Positions 34,960 through 46,905 of a stretch of 64,000 nucleotides of DNA are shown one piece after another. The position numbers were made by a program, and so were the translations under genes. Numbering within the stretch: the stretch's first letter is position 1; each line of letters begins with the position of its first letter. The notes under the pieces were generated by a model. The model saw only the letters and a program-made list of their open reading frames with translations, was not told where the DNA came from and did no database searches. The stretch lies in contig CM049311.1 in the NCBI GenBank assembly GCA_026874595.1, forward strand, positions 40,425,676-40,489,675. The letters are read 5' to 3'. The stretch comes from Sipunculus nudus. Taxonomy: Eukaryota; Annelida; Sipuncula; Golfingiida; Sipunculidae.

Positions 34960-37900
34960 CGAGTAGTACCGTCAGCGTGTGTGAGGTATCAGCCCAAGTG
35001 TCAGATGGCGTGGCATGGAGCCAATGTCTAGCGAGTAGTACCGTCAGCGTGTGTGAGATATCAGCCATGTAATTATATGGCGTGGCATGGAGCCCATGTC
35101 TAGCGAGTAATACCGTCAGCGTTTGGAAGGTATCAGCCCGGGTGTCAGATGGCGTGGTATGGAGCCAATGTCTAGCGAGTAGTACCGTCAGCGTGTGTGA
35201 GATATCAGCCATGGAATTATATGGCGTGGCATGGAGCCCATGTCTAGCGAGTAGTGCCGTCAGCGTGTGTGAGGTATCAGCCCGAGTGTCAGATGGCGTG
35301 GCATGGAGCCAATGTCTAGCGAGTAGTACCGTCAGCGTGTGTGAGATATCAGCCATGGAATTATATAGCGTGGCATGGAGCCCATGTCTAGCGAGTAGTG
35401 CCGTCAGCGTGTGTGAGGTATCAGCCCGAGTGTCAGATGGCGTGGCATGGAGCCAATGTCTAGCGAGAAGTACCGTTAGCGTGTGTCAGATATCAGCCAT
35501 GGAATTATATGGCGTGGCATGGAGCCCATGTCTAGCGAGTAATACCGTCAGCGTTTGGGAGGTATCAGCCCGGGTGTCAGATGGCGTGGTATGGAGCCAA
35601 TGTCTAGCGAGTAGTACCGTCAGCGTGTGTGAGATATCAGCCATGGAATTATATGGCGTGGCATGGAGCCCATGTCTAGCGAGTAGTGCCGTCAGCGTGT
35701 GTGAGGTATCAGCCCGAGTGTCAGATGGCGTGGCATGGAGCCAATGTCTAGCGAGTAGTACCGTCAGCGTGTGTGAGATATCAGCCATGGAATTATATAG
35801 CGTGGCATGGAGCCCATGTCTAGCGAGTAGTGCCGTCAGCGTGTGTGAGGTATCAGCCCGAGTGTCAGATGGCGTGGCATGTAGCCAATGTCTAGCGAGT
35901 AGTACCGTCAGCGTGTGTTAGATATCAGCCCGGGAATTATATGGCGTGGCATGGAGCCCATGTCTAGCGAGTAATACCGTCAGCGTGTGTGAGGTATCAG
36001 CCCGGGTATCAGATTGCGTGGCATGGAGCCAATGTCTAGCGAGTAGTACCGTCAGCGTGTGTGAGATATCAGCCATGGAATTATATGGCGTGGCATGGAG
36101 CCCATGTCTAGCGAGTAATACCGTCAGCGTTTGGGAGGTATCAGCCCGGGTGTCAGATGGCGTGGTATGGAGCTGATGTCCAGCAAGTAGTACCGTCAGC
36201 GTGTGTAGGGTATCAGCCCGGGTATCAGATGATGTGGCATGGAGCCCATGTCTAGCGAGTAGTGCCGTCAGCATGTGTGAGGTATCAGCCCGAGTGTCAG
36301 ATGGCGTGGCATGGAGCCAATGTCTAGCGAGTAGTACCGTCAGCGTGTGTGAGATATCAGCCATGGAATTATATGGCGTGGCATGGAGCCCATGTCTAGC
36401 GAGTAATACCGTCAGCGTTTGGGAGGTATCAGCCCGGGTGTCAGACGGCGTGGTATGGAGCTGATGTCCAGCAAGTAGTACCGTCAGCGTGTGTAGGGTA
36501 TCAGCCCGGGTATCAGATGATGTGGCATGGAGCCCATGTCTAGCGAGTAGTGCCGTCAGCGTGTGTGAGGTATCAGCCCGGGTGTCAGATGGCGTGGCAT
36601 GGAGCCAATGTCTAGCGAGTAGTACCGTCAGCGTTTGGGAGGTATCAGCCCGGGTGTCAGATGGCGTTGTATGGAGCTGATGTCCAGCAAGTAGTACCGT
36701 CAGCGTGTGTAGGGTATCAGCCCGGGTATCAGATGATGTTGCATGGAGCCCATGTCTAGCGAGTAGTGCCGTCAGCGTGTGTGAGGTATCAGCCCGAGTA
36801 TCCGATGGCGTGGCATGGAGCCAATGTCTAGCGAGTAGTACCGTCAGCGTGTGTGAGATATCAGCCATGTAATTATATAGCGTGGCATGGAGCCCATGTC
36901 TAGCGAGTAATACCGTCAGCGTTTGGGAGGTATCAGCCCGGGTGTCAGATGGCGTGGTATGGAGCCAATGTCTAGCGAGTAGTACCGTCAGCGTGTGTGA
37001 GATATCAGCCATGGAATTATATGGCGTGGCATGGAGCCCATGTCTAGCGAGTAGTGCCGTCAGCGTGTGTGAGGTATCAGCCCGAGTGTCAGATGGCGTG
37101 GCATGGAGCCAATGTCTAGCGAGTAGTACCGTCAGCGTGTGTGAGATATCAGCCATGGAATTATATAGCGTGGCATGGAGCCAATGTCTAGCGAGTAGTG
37201 CCGTCAGCGTGTGTGAGGTATCAGCCCGAGTGTCAGATGGCGTTGCATGGAGCCAATGTCTAGCGAGTAGTACCGTCAGCGTGTGTGAGATATCAGCCCG
37301 GGAATTATATGGCGTGGCATGGAGCCCATGTCTAGCGAGTAATACCGTCAGCGTGTGTGAGGTATCAGCCCGGATATCAGATTGCGTGGCATGGAGCCAA
37401 TGTCTAGCGAGTAGTACCGTCAGCGTGTGTGAGATATCAGCCATGGAATTATATGGCGTGGCATGAAGCCCATGTCTAGCGAGTAATACCGTCAGCGTTT
37501 GGGAGGTATCAGCCCGGGTGTCAGATGGCGTGGTATGGAGCTGATGTTCAGCAAGTAGTACCGTCAGCGTGTGTAGGGTATCAGCCCGGGTATCAAATGT
37601 TGTGGCATGGAGCCCATGTCTAGCGAGTAGTGCCGTCAGCGTGTGTGAGGTATCAGCCCGAGTATCCGATGGCGTGGCATGGAGCCAATGTCTAGCGAGT
37701 AGTACCGTCAGCGTGTGTGAGATATCAGCCATGTAATTATATAGCGTGGCATGGAACCCATGTCTAGCGAGTAATACCGTCAGCGTTTGGGAGGTATCAG
37801 CCCGGGTGTCAGATGGCGTGGTATGGAGCCAATGTCTAGCGAGTAGTACCGTCAGCGTGTGTGAGATATCAGCCATGGAATTATATGGCGTGGCATGGAG

Positions 37901-40270
37901 CCCATGTCTAGCGAGTAGTGCCGTCAGCGTGTGTGAGGTATCAGCCCGAGTGTCAGATGGCGTGGCATGGAGCCAATGTCTAGCGAGTAGTACCGTCAGC
38001 GTGTGTGAGATATCAGCCATGGAATTATATAGCGTGGCATGGAGCCCATGTCTAGCGAGTAGTGCCGTCAGCGTGTGTGAGGTATCAGCCCGAGTGTCAG
38101 ATGGCGTGGCATGGAGCCAATGTCTAGCGAGTAGTACCGTCAGCGTGTGTGAGATATCAGCCCGGGAATTATATGGCGTGGCATGGAGCCCATGTCTAGC
38201 GAGTAATACCGTCAGCGTGTGTGAGGTATCAGCCCGGGTATCAGATTGCGTGGCATGGAGCCAATGTCTAGCGAGTAGTACCGTCAGCGTGTGTGAGATA
38301 TCAGCCATGGAATTATATGGCGTGGCATGAAGCCCAAGTCTAGCGAGTAATACCGTCAGCGTTTGGGAGGTATCAGCCCGGGTGTCAGATGGCGTGGTAT
38401 GGAGCTGATGTTCAGCAAGTAGTACCGTCAGCGTGTGTAGGGTATCAGCCCGGGTATCAGATGATGTGGCATGGAGCCCATGTCTAGCGAGTAGTGCCGT
38501 CAGCGTGTGTGAGGTATCAGCCCCAGTGTCAGATGGCGTGGCATGGAGCCAATGTCTAGCGAGTAGTACCGTCAGCGTGTGTGAGATATCAGCCATGGAA
38601 TTATATGGCGTGGCATGGAGCCCATGTCTAGCGAGTAATACCGTCAGCGTTTGGGAGGTATCAGCCCGGGTGTCAGACGGCGTGGTATGGAGCTGATGTC
38701 CAGCAAGTAGTACCGTCAGCGTGTGTAGGGTATCAGCCCGGGTATCAGATGATGTGGCATGGAGCCCATGTCTAGCGAGTAGTGCCGTCAGCGTGTGTGA
38801 GGTATCAGCCCGAGTGTCAGATGGCGTGGCATGGAGCCAATGTCTAGCGAGTAGTACCGTCAGCGTGTGTGAGATATCAGCCATGGAATTATATGGCGTG
38901 GCATGGAGCCCATGTCTAGCGAGCAATACCGTCAGCGTTTGGGAGGTATCAGCCCGGGTGTCAGATGGCGTTGTATGGAGCTGATGTCCAGCAAGTAGTA
39001 CCGTCAGCGTGTGTAGGGTATCAGCCCGGGTATCAGATGATGTGGCATGGAGCCCATGTCTAGCGAGTAGTGCCGTCAGCGTGTGTGAGGTATCAGCCCG
39101 AGTGTCAGATGGCGTGGCATGGAGCCAATGTCTAGCGAGTAGTACCGTCAGCGTGTGTGAGATATCAGCCATGGAATTATATGGCGTGGCATGGAGCCCA
39201 TGTCTAGCGAGTAATACCGTCAGCATTTGGGAGGTATCAGCCCGGGTGTCAGATGGCGTGGTATGGAGCCAATGTCTAGCGAGTAGTACCGTCAGCGTGT
39301 GTGAGATATCAGCCATGGAATTATATGGCGTGGCATGGAGCCCATGTCTAGCGAGTAGTGCCGTCAGCGTGTGTGAGGTATCAGCCCGAGTGTCAGATGG
39401 CGTGGCATGGAGCCAATGTCTAGCGAGTTGTACCGTCAGCGTGTGTGAGATATTAGCCCGGGAATTATATGGCGTGGCATGGTGCCCATGTCTAGCGAGT
39501 AATACCGTCAGCGTGTGTGAGGTATCAGCCCGGGTATCAGATGGCGTGGCATGGAGCAAATGTCTAGCGAGTAGTACCGTCAGCGTGTGTGAGATATCAG
39601 CCATGGAATTATATGGCGTGGCATTGAGCCCATGTCTAGCGAGTAATACCGTCAGCGTTTGGGAGGTATCAGCCCGGGTGTCAGATGGGGTGGTATGGAG
39701 CTGATGTCCAGCAAGTAGTACCGTCAGCGTATGTAGGGTATCAGCCCGGGTATCAGATGATGTGGCATGGAGCCAATGTCTAGCGAGTAGTGCCGTCAGC
39801 GTGTGTGAGGTATCAGCCCGGGTATCAGGTGGTGTGGCATGGAGCCGATGTCTAGCGAGAAGTACCGTCAGCGTGTGTAGGGTATAAGCCCGGGTGTCAG
39901 ATGGCGTGGCATGGAGCCGTTGTCCAGCAAGTAGTATCGTCAGCGTGTGTAGGGTATCAGCCCGGGTATCAGATGATGTGGCATGGAGCCCATGTCTAGC
40001 GAGTAGTGCCGTCAGCGTGTGTGAGGTATCAGCCCGGGTATCAGGTGGTGTGGCATGGAGCTGATGTCTAGCGAGTAGTATCGTCAGCGTGTGTATATCA
40101 GCCCGGTTGTGAGATGGCGTGGCATGGAGCCAATGTTCAGCAAGTAGTACCGTCAGCGTGTGTAGGGTATCAGTCCGGATGTCAGATGGCGTGGCATGGA
40201 GCCCATGTCTAGCGAGTAGTGCCGTCAGCGTGTGTGAGGTATCAGCCCGGGTATCATTTGGCGTGGCATG
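34868..40270. repeat. 72-bp satellite array, left part, about 75 units
   Basis: Unit core: AGATGGCGTGGCATGGAGCC, AATGTCTAGCGAGTAGTACC, GTCAGCGTGTGTGAGGTATC, AGCCCAAGTGTC. Variants alternate (AGCCAATG with GTGTCAGATGG, and AGCCCATG with GAATTATATGG), giving a 144-bp dimer. Higher-order copies are visible at 288 bp (36201/36489; 38433/38721/39009), 432 bp (35082/35514) and 864 bp (36882/37746). Because 72 is divisible by three, both strands stay open for hundreds of codons (up to 1455 on the minus strand); these are not called as genes. Confidence 0.97.
40268..40270. other. Left target-site duplication (ATG)
   Basis: ATG at 40268-40270 is repeated at 46350-46352. Joining the two flanks through one ATG gives GGCGTGGCATGGAGCCCATG, an exact satellite sequence. 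Confidence 0.75.
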
Positions 40271-40700
40271 TAATCCAGCAGTCAAACCCCAATTTCGAGT
40301 GAAGCGTGCATTCGAGTCCGCATAAAATATTTTTGCAGTTTCATGATCTTTGGATCCTTTTTACTAATATTAGAGAGGGTGTCGCCCTGACACCTTTGAG
40401 CATTTTACATAAAACCCATTAATATGCAAATTAGCCGTCGCCATTATTGGAAATTCTAGTTTTGCCGTTATCTCTCTTGCACTTTGTCCTATCATAGAGA
40501 TCAAGGTGTTAACACCTATGTTTTCATGGTCAAGGATTATGATGAACCGTTTCCATTTAATGATTGTTAATCTGCAAATTAGCCTTCGCCATTATTGGAT
40601 CTTCCAGTTTTGCTCATATCTCTCTTGGGCCTTGTCCACTCTTAGAAATACAGCTAGGTATCTTCATCTATATTTTTTAGGTGATCGGTTCTAGTTTCAG
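40271..40700 (+). repeat. Left terminal inverted repeat with two subterminal units
   Basis: An outer block of about 150 bp is followed by units marked GCCGTCGCCATTATTGG (about 40433) and GCCTTCGCCATTATTGG (about 40583), 150 bp apart. The reverse complement matches 45540-46349. Confidence 0.85.
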
Positions 40701-43218
40701 GGGCTCTCCTGCTGCCCATTGAATTTTTGCATATGACGTCACGCGATCACTTGTTCAGTCAGCCTCTTTCTCGTTCTCGCTGTTTTTTGGTGATAGCCAC
40801 GACTTTGGATGTCGCACAGATTTCATTGTTTTGTGCCAGGATTTCAGATATTACGGCTGGATACGGTATGGAAGATGTTTATATGGTATACCAGGATTAG
40901 TTTGCTGTAACTCTTTGTGCATGACATTAAGTTTCAGATATTTTATTTACCGAGTAAAGTTTTGGAAAGTTTCACTATTAAAAATGGCCTCCTTCTTCAT
41001 TCAAGATAAGATCGCGTACTCCGCATGTCTGAGAATAGTGTTGATTAATGCGTTAATTTGTCAGTAAAAGGTCAGAGATATTGTGTCATTAATCTGGACA
41101 GAGTAAACTGTAAAATCACGTCCACTTGATTAAAGCTGTAGAAACTTGTATCTGTTAAACCGATCGTTAGGATCATATCCACGTTGGTTTATAATATTTA
41201 TTTACATGCATGCTTTCTACATCTGTATTGGAATATCGCTTTTGTCACGTAAATATAGTGTTAGCACTCAGGAATTGGTATCTGTCAGTGTAAAACATTT
41301 ATTAGGTTGGTCTGACTTCAGTGTTTACAGCCTAAGCTGAAATACATATACGATTTGATAATTATTATTGAGCTGACATCTTGTGTTGTTACAGGTGACT
41401 GTAGGCCTATGTTAAAGTTTGTTAATATTTGAAAGCGCTGGAGAAAATGTGCGATGTGAGAAAATATGCGTCTGTTTGTATTATGTGTAGTTATTAAAGT
41501 AGGCTATACCCATAAGCTGATGTGTACACACACATATATACTTGAGCAGTCTTTGTTACATGGAGATCATTGAGTATAAGTATTAGTATCTGGTACTGAG
41601 TAATAGTACAGTTTATTATATCATATTATGATTTATTGTTTTAAATACCTAGGATTTGTATGTATAATATTTTAATAGGTTAAATCTGAGACATATGTTT
41701 TCTTTTGTAGGTGTCAACTACCTTCTTCTTCATCATCTTCGACTCTTCTTCTCTTCATACTTCATATGATACTTTGTTACGATACCTTTGGATTACGATA
41801 CGTTTTGTATATGACACGTGTTTATCAAGAACATTACACAATACATCAACTTAAACACTTTTTGTTGTTGTACTTGACTAAGTTAATCTCGTCCTACAGT
41901 TTTGGTACCAAGAAGTGGGGTACGTCAAGATTGGATGTAGCAAAAGTGTGATATGGGATAGAAGGTGGTTGACCCGTGATGTTGAGATCCGGATCATCTG
42001 CCCGAAATCAGATGTGTATGATGTGAAGCACATTAACAGTTTTGGCTATGCTTGTCCATGTAAGCATCGTGCGTACTTTACAAGAAAGACCAAAGAATAT
42101 TGAACTGAGGATGAGGACAACTCGAAGAAGCCCTTACCAGTTAACAGCGTCGCTGATTTTACACAGCCGTAGAAAACGTTATGGAACATATGCTTTTTCT
42201 AAAGAGTGCCTTGAATTGATTAAAGGATTCTTTAAAATCCTGGCTGTCAGGGGCTTGCCTTTGTCTGGCGCGCTGCCTACAGCGGGGATCACCCAGTCTG
42301 CGCTGAACACTGCCAGTTAAGCCGGGCTCACACTACAGACCTATGTAAGCAAACACCAGTCATCGTCCAGAAATCTGCTTGTGTAAACGGGTCAAAGACT
42401 TAAGTTGGACATGTAACTGATACTTTCCCTGATGTCGGGGAGGAACAGAGCTTGGTCCTATTCTCATCGACACATCTGGTGAAACATTAGACCTTGATGA
42501 GGTTTTAAGGTTGCAGGACTGGTCAAAATCCTAAAAATTGGTGTTTTTTTTTAATAAAAGGTATACGTAATATTGAATACTGCACGGATCTGATGCAGCT
42601 GAGCACATTTTGGGTCGCCGGTTGTATTTTGTGGAAAAGGGTGATTTCTATTCAGTAAACACCAAGATGTGTTGACAGGGTGTTTGTAAACTAACTCCAG
42701 CCCTGCCACAGGCCTGCCAAGCACTCTGCCCCCAGCCCTCACCCGGGTCATTCAGCCAATCGCGAGGTGCAAGTGTTTAATTAATGCATGGGCCAAGTAC
42801 CTCCGTGCACGAGGTGGCAAGAAATGACGGTCGACGTTTAATAGCCCGATCTAATTAGCTGAGCATACAACTGATAGGCGTTTGAGAGCAACCCTAACTC
42901 TAGCTAATTAGTCAAGTGTGCAAACAAACCCGTCATTGTGAATGATCTGTTAGTGTCATTGGCCGTTCCGTCTTTTTTCGGGTATGTTACGCCGAAACAC
43001 AAATTTTCACTTGACATCATGTTATTTCTGCTATATCCTGAGCCTATCGACAGATACGTAAAATTACTTTTATAATAAGCTGCTTCATATCCCAACCATA
43101 ACGTCTATGATATTCATACTGTCAACACCGCAACAAATAAATATAACGCCAATACCAAAAGAAACTACGATGGGCCGACGACGCAAATCCCGAATGCCAC
43201 TTGGGGAAAAACTGCAGC
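40701..43218. other. Interior of the TIR element, left half
   Basis: AT-rich. Possible splice acceptors (TTGTTACAG about 41395, TTTTGTAG about 41711, TCCTACAG about 41900) precede short open frames; the best, about 41901-42103 (+), contains CxCxH (ACPCKHR). Nothing was matched to a transposase. Confidence 0.4.
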
Positions 43219-43443
43219 ATGATGAAAGATATCAAAAAGTCTCAGCGGGCCGAACCTACTTCCTTGATCAAACTGATGGCCAGCGACGATGAATCGTCAG
43301 ATGACGGCATCTCTACGTTTACGAAAGGAAAACCGGAGGCCGACACCTATCGACTTTGGCAGTGTTATCAACTAAACGCGCTATTGTCAGCCACTGTTAT
43401 ATGTTCATTTTTAAACTTGTTGCCATTTATAGATTCCATGTAA
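43219..43443 (+). CDS. Hypothetical ORF or exon inside the TIR element, 74 aa
   Basis: ATG 43219 to TAA 43443. The first half is charged with an acidic cluster (SDDESSDDG) and locally higher GC, so it looks coding; the second half is hydrophobic and could be an intron read through. The stop overlaps an AATAAA. The frame is open further upstream without an ATG. Family unknown. Being inside the 6-kb element, it is a candidate cargo or transposase-fragment exon. Confidence 0.25.
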   Translation: MMKDIKKSQRAEPTSLIKLMASDDESSDDGISTFTKGKPEADTYRLWQCYQLNALLSATVICSFLNLLPFIDSM

Positions 43444-44743
43444 ATAAACCTTCTTATAAGATAATCGAGCTCCTTCTGTGACTTGAATGCGTGTGCATGA
43501 TGTATGAATGTTACAAACCATCGTCTTCCCGTACTTCCCTCCAATAAACAATAAGTCGAGATTTCACATATGACGTGTGTGTATGCGAGATTTGTATGGT
43601 CGTTATAAACTCGTCTCTATTGTCAACTCCTAAATACATATAATGTAAGTAAACCTCGATAAGTAAATCAATCTTCGTTCTCCTTGAATGGCCATAGATC
43701 CCGCTCCCCTTGTTCCTGTATAAACGCGGTTATCTATTAGGCCCGGCTATGCACCTGTTCAGCCGTGGGTCCCGGTGTCGGGTGCTAAGCGCACCTTGGC
43801 ACTCGGCCAAAACTGTTAGCTCCGCCTACTGAAGTCCATGCACGTGGTGTTTGACAAGTCGCTGGTGTGACAGGTCAAATTTTTATCGTTTTAATACGTT
43901 TTTAAAGCAAAATAGTCAATTCATGTTATTATAGCATGGTTTGATAAGAACCACCGTCTTGACCAAATTCATGTGATTGTCAACATGTAGTTGTGGTTAG
44001 TTACGTGTGTCGGACGAATGATCTCTACGAATCAAGTTTTTGGCCATTTTCTCGAAACATCATTTCACCTGAACACCTTATCTTTAGAGCGTTATTTCTC
44101 AGTATTTGCTTGTCCGAAACATACCATCTTTGTTATATGTAATTGTTAATATGTCTTCTAAAAAGCGTTTTTATTTTTTTTTTATTTTACGCCTATACTA
44201 AATTTGAAGGGTTTTATTAAGGTAAAAGTAAAAAATGAAATGATTTGTGAAGATTTCAAAGTTAAATACTCTGTAAAATCGTAATTTTTAAACTTAACTC
44301 ACTAAACAAAAAAAAAAAAAAAACCTGGGGATTATTACCTAAATTATCGAATTATTTAAGAAGGTTTTCTGTATCTGCTTTTGGAATAAACGATTTTTTG
44401 TTAAATATTAAAATTAAATTAAAATTCTTACAAATTCATACCTGTTCCTCAGAAACAAAGTTTATTATCATCAAACTATAGAGAATTTTCTTAGCTTTCA
44501 GAAAATGTATACATTAGGGGGTATTAAAGCATTAGATTGTTCAATGCAAAGGATAAACTTAAACAAAGTCAGGTCAGGTGGGAGGACCAGTCTGTGTAAA
44601 AAAGTGAAGTTCTCATCAACACAGTACTCCATTACAATGAAAAATATTATTTTTTTAATAAGTAATTTATAAATATAAATTTCCCATATAAAATGATTTC
44701 CATACCATTTCACCGTATAGATCATTATACTGCCATTGGCACT
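43444..44743. other. Interior of the TIR element, middle
   Basis: AT-rich with a GC-richer patch at about 43735-43880. No ORF of note. Confidence 0.4.
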
Positions 44744-45169
44744 CTAAGTAGAATGACTCAAATTTACCAAGATGAATTTACATATTTCATCCATTCTATT
44801 TACTTCATCTAATTTTGGCTTACACCAAATAGGATATACACACGCCTGTCCACTGACACAAATCTGCAGTCTGAAAACTCTGTCAGCAGACTCCTTAAGT
44901 GACCACTGGCCAGTGTCTGCAAGCACATGTCTGTAGACTACTAGTGGGAACCCGGCTTTAGGATAAAACTGATTAAGTTGATAGGGGTGTTGAGTTTTCC
45001 AGTATTGGCTGCTGTAATGAGTTACCTCCACCATGAAGGCAGATATGTCTGGAACATAGAGCTCAATTTTCGACATTTTGATTGACCACAATGGAACACC
45101 TCTGTCGGGATGGACGCAACTCTCCGAGCATTTGAAGATAATCGTAGCAAATCTCAAATCTCCTTGCAT
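44744..45169 (-). CDS. Hypothetical ORF inside the TIR element, 141 aa
   Basis: ATG-initiated minus-strand frame ending at 44744 with good residue diversity, many aromatic residues and five cysteines, including SGQACVYPIWC. It is the longest non-satellite frame inside the 6-kb element. An overlapping frame upstream on the same strand (45063-45290) carries CSCCCEKHKTC and might be a frameshifted or separately spliced part. No transposase motif (DDE/DDD triad) or other domain is recognised. Confidence 0.3.
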   Translation of the reverse strand: MQGDLRFATIIFKCSESCVHPDRGVPLWSIKMSKIELYVPDISAFMVEVTHYSSQYWKTQHPYQLNQFYPKAGFPLVVYRHVLADTGQWSLKESADRVFRLQICVSGQACVYPIWCKPKLDEVNRMDEICKFILVNLSHST

Positions 45170-45261
45170 TTATAGTGAAGCAAGTCTTGTGCTTTTCGCA
45201 ACAGCAAGAGCATCTGAACTTCTTCACTTGGTTCGCGAGTGATACAAAAAATAAGGACGTA

Positions 45262-45310
45262 TTGGATAAAAGCGGACCCAACTGTCTCACCAGTGAAGCT
45301 TGCTCGACAT
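45262..45310 (+). repeat. Partial SINE-like fragment
   Basis: ATAAAAGCGGACCCAACTGT, CTCACCAGTGAAGCTTGCTC matches the 5' block of the SINE-like copies at 3205 and 3763, but the A-box/B-box part is missing. Confidence 0.65.
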
Positions 45311-45539
45311 TTTTTACGTAATAGACCGGATAACGAAAATAAAGACGTTCCCAGCGGAATCCAAATAAATAGTCATAAATAGCAGTGATACCAAACTAGG
45401 TGACTATACATACATTCTTGTACAAACTTAGTTCCATATTGGTTTTCTTCTACAAGCAAAGTTCACAACGCCGCCTCTGGTGGTACGAGTAGAAACATAC
45501 TTATTATTTTACATATTTCGTCTCAAATCAACCGAAGGA
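45311..45539. other. Interior of the TIR element, right side
   Basis: Nothing recognised. Confidence 0.4.
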
Positions 45540-46349
45540 CGACACTTTAGAGAGATACAATTATAGCTAGAAGTTCTCATGATGGCGATAATTTATTTTC
45601 GCATAAACAAATTCATTAAATGGTAATTGAAACTTGTCATCATACTCCTCTACCATAAAAAGTGTAGACACATTAATCTCTGAGATAGGACAGGAACTAA
45701 GACCGATATGAGAAAAATGAAGTTCAAATAATGGCGACAGCTAATTTGTATATTACAAATTGAAAAAATAACAAAATGATAACATGAATCTGTTCATCAT
45801 AATCCTTGACCACGGACATATGGATATAGACACCTTTATCTCTAAAATAGGACAAGAACTAAGCAAGATATGAGCAAAATGAGACGTTCCAGTGATGGCG
45901 ACAGCTTATTTGCATATTGAATATTAATGTAAATGTAATCAAATACATCATACTCCTCTATACCATGAAAACATAGGTGTAGACACCTTAATCTCTGAGA
46001 CGGGACAAGAACAAAGCAAGATGTGAGCAAAATAAGAAGTTCAAATAATGGCGGCAGCTGATTTGTATATTGAATATTCATTGACTGGTAGTTTGGAACG
46101 GTTCATCATACTCCTCTACCATGAACACATGGGTGTAGACACTTAATCTCTAGGATAGGACAAGAACTAATTGAACTATAAGCAAAATAAAAAGTTAATT
46201 TGCATATTAAAGGGTTTTTATGCGAAATGCTCCAAGATGCAGGGCGACACCCTCTCTTATATTATTTAGTAGGTTCCAAAGGCCATGAAACTGCAAAAAC
46301 ATTTTATGCGGACACCAATGCACGGTTCCCCTATCTGACTTCCGGACTA
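45540..46349 (-). repeat. Right terminal inverted repeat with four to five subterminal units
   Basis: The marker ATGGCGAC/ATGGCGGC occurs at about 45582, 45731, 45895 and 46048, with a partial unit near 46192, so the period is about 150-160 bp. Each unit carries 'GTAGACACCTTAATCTCTGA' and 'GGACAAGAACTAAGCAAGAT'. It is the inverse of the left end but has more units. Confidence 0.85.
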
Positions 46350-46905
46350 ATGGAGCCCATGTCTAGCGAGTAGTGCCGTCAGCGTGTCTGAGGTATCAGC
46401 CCGGGAATTAGATGGCGTAGCATGGAGCCCATGTCTAGCGAGTAGTACCGTCAACGTGTCTGAGGTATCAGCCCGGGAATTAGATGGCGTGGCATGGAGC
46501 CCATGTCTAGCGAGTAGTGCCGTCAGCGTGTCTGAGGTATCAGCCCGGGAAATAGATGGCGTGGCATGGAGCCCATGTCTAGCGAGTAGTGCCGTCAGCA
46601 TGTCTGAGGTATCAGCCCGGGAATTAGATGGCGTGGCATGGAGCCCATGTCTAGCGAGTAGTACCGTCAGCGTGTCTGAGGTATCAGCCCGGGAATTAGA
46701 TGGCGTGGCATGGAGCCCATGTCTAGCGAGTAATATTATTACAGTGCGTGTCTGAGGTATCAGCCCGGGAATTAGATGGCGTGGCATGGAGCCCATGTCT
46801 AGCGAGTAGTACCGTCAGCGTGTCTGAGGTATCAGCCCGGGAATTAGATGGCGTGGTATGGAGCCCATGTCTAGCGTGTAGTGCCGTCAGCGTGTGTGAG
46901 ATGGG
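46350..46905. repeat. 72-bp satellite array, right part, about 7.7 units
   Basis: Same unit and same orientation as 34868-40270, but nearly all copies are of one type (GGGAATTAGATGG, GTGTCTGAGG). One damaged unit lies near 46735 (TAATATTATTACAGTG). Starts with ATG 46350-46352, the right target duplication of the 6-kb element. Confidence 0.95.

Larger units (their letters stand above)
40271..46349. mobile_element. 6,079-bp TIR element inserted in the 72-bp satellite
   Basis: The ends are inverted copies: left TAATCCAGCAGTCAAA and right (reverse complement) TAGTCCGGAAGTCAGA, continuing with CGTGCATT, GTCCGCATAAAAT, TTTTTGCAGTTTCATGA, GGGTGTCGCCCTG and TGCATATTAA. Inside the terminal repeats come inverted tandem units of about 150 bp at each end. 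The target duplication is ATG (3 bp). A foldback-like or other TIR DNA transposon is inferred. No known transposase is recognisable, so it is probably non-autonomous or of an unfamiliar superfamily. Confidence 0.88.

Noticed and set aside
40268-40273. TAA target duplication (Harbinger type) for the 6-kb element
   Set aside because: TAA is present on both sides, but using it leaves the inverted ends out of register and does not restore the satellite unit; ATG does both.
35082-40285. Long ORFs on both strands of the 72-bp array as genes
   Set aside because: The unit is 24 codons with no stop in some frames; both strands are open, starts are arbitrary (the longest begins with TTG in a transposon end), and higher-order copies show satellite-type evolution.
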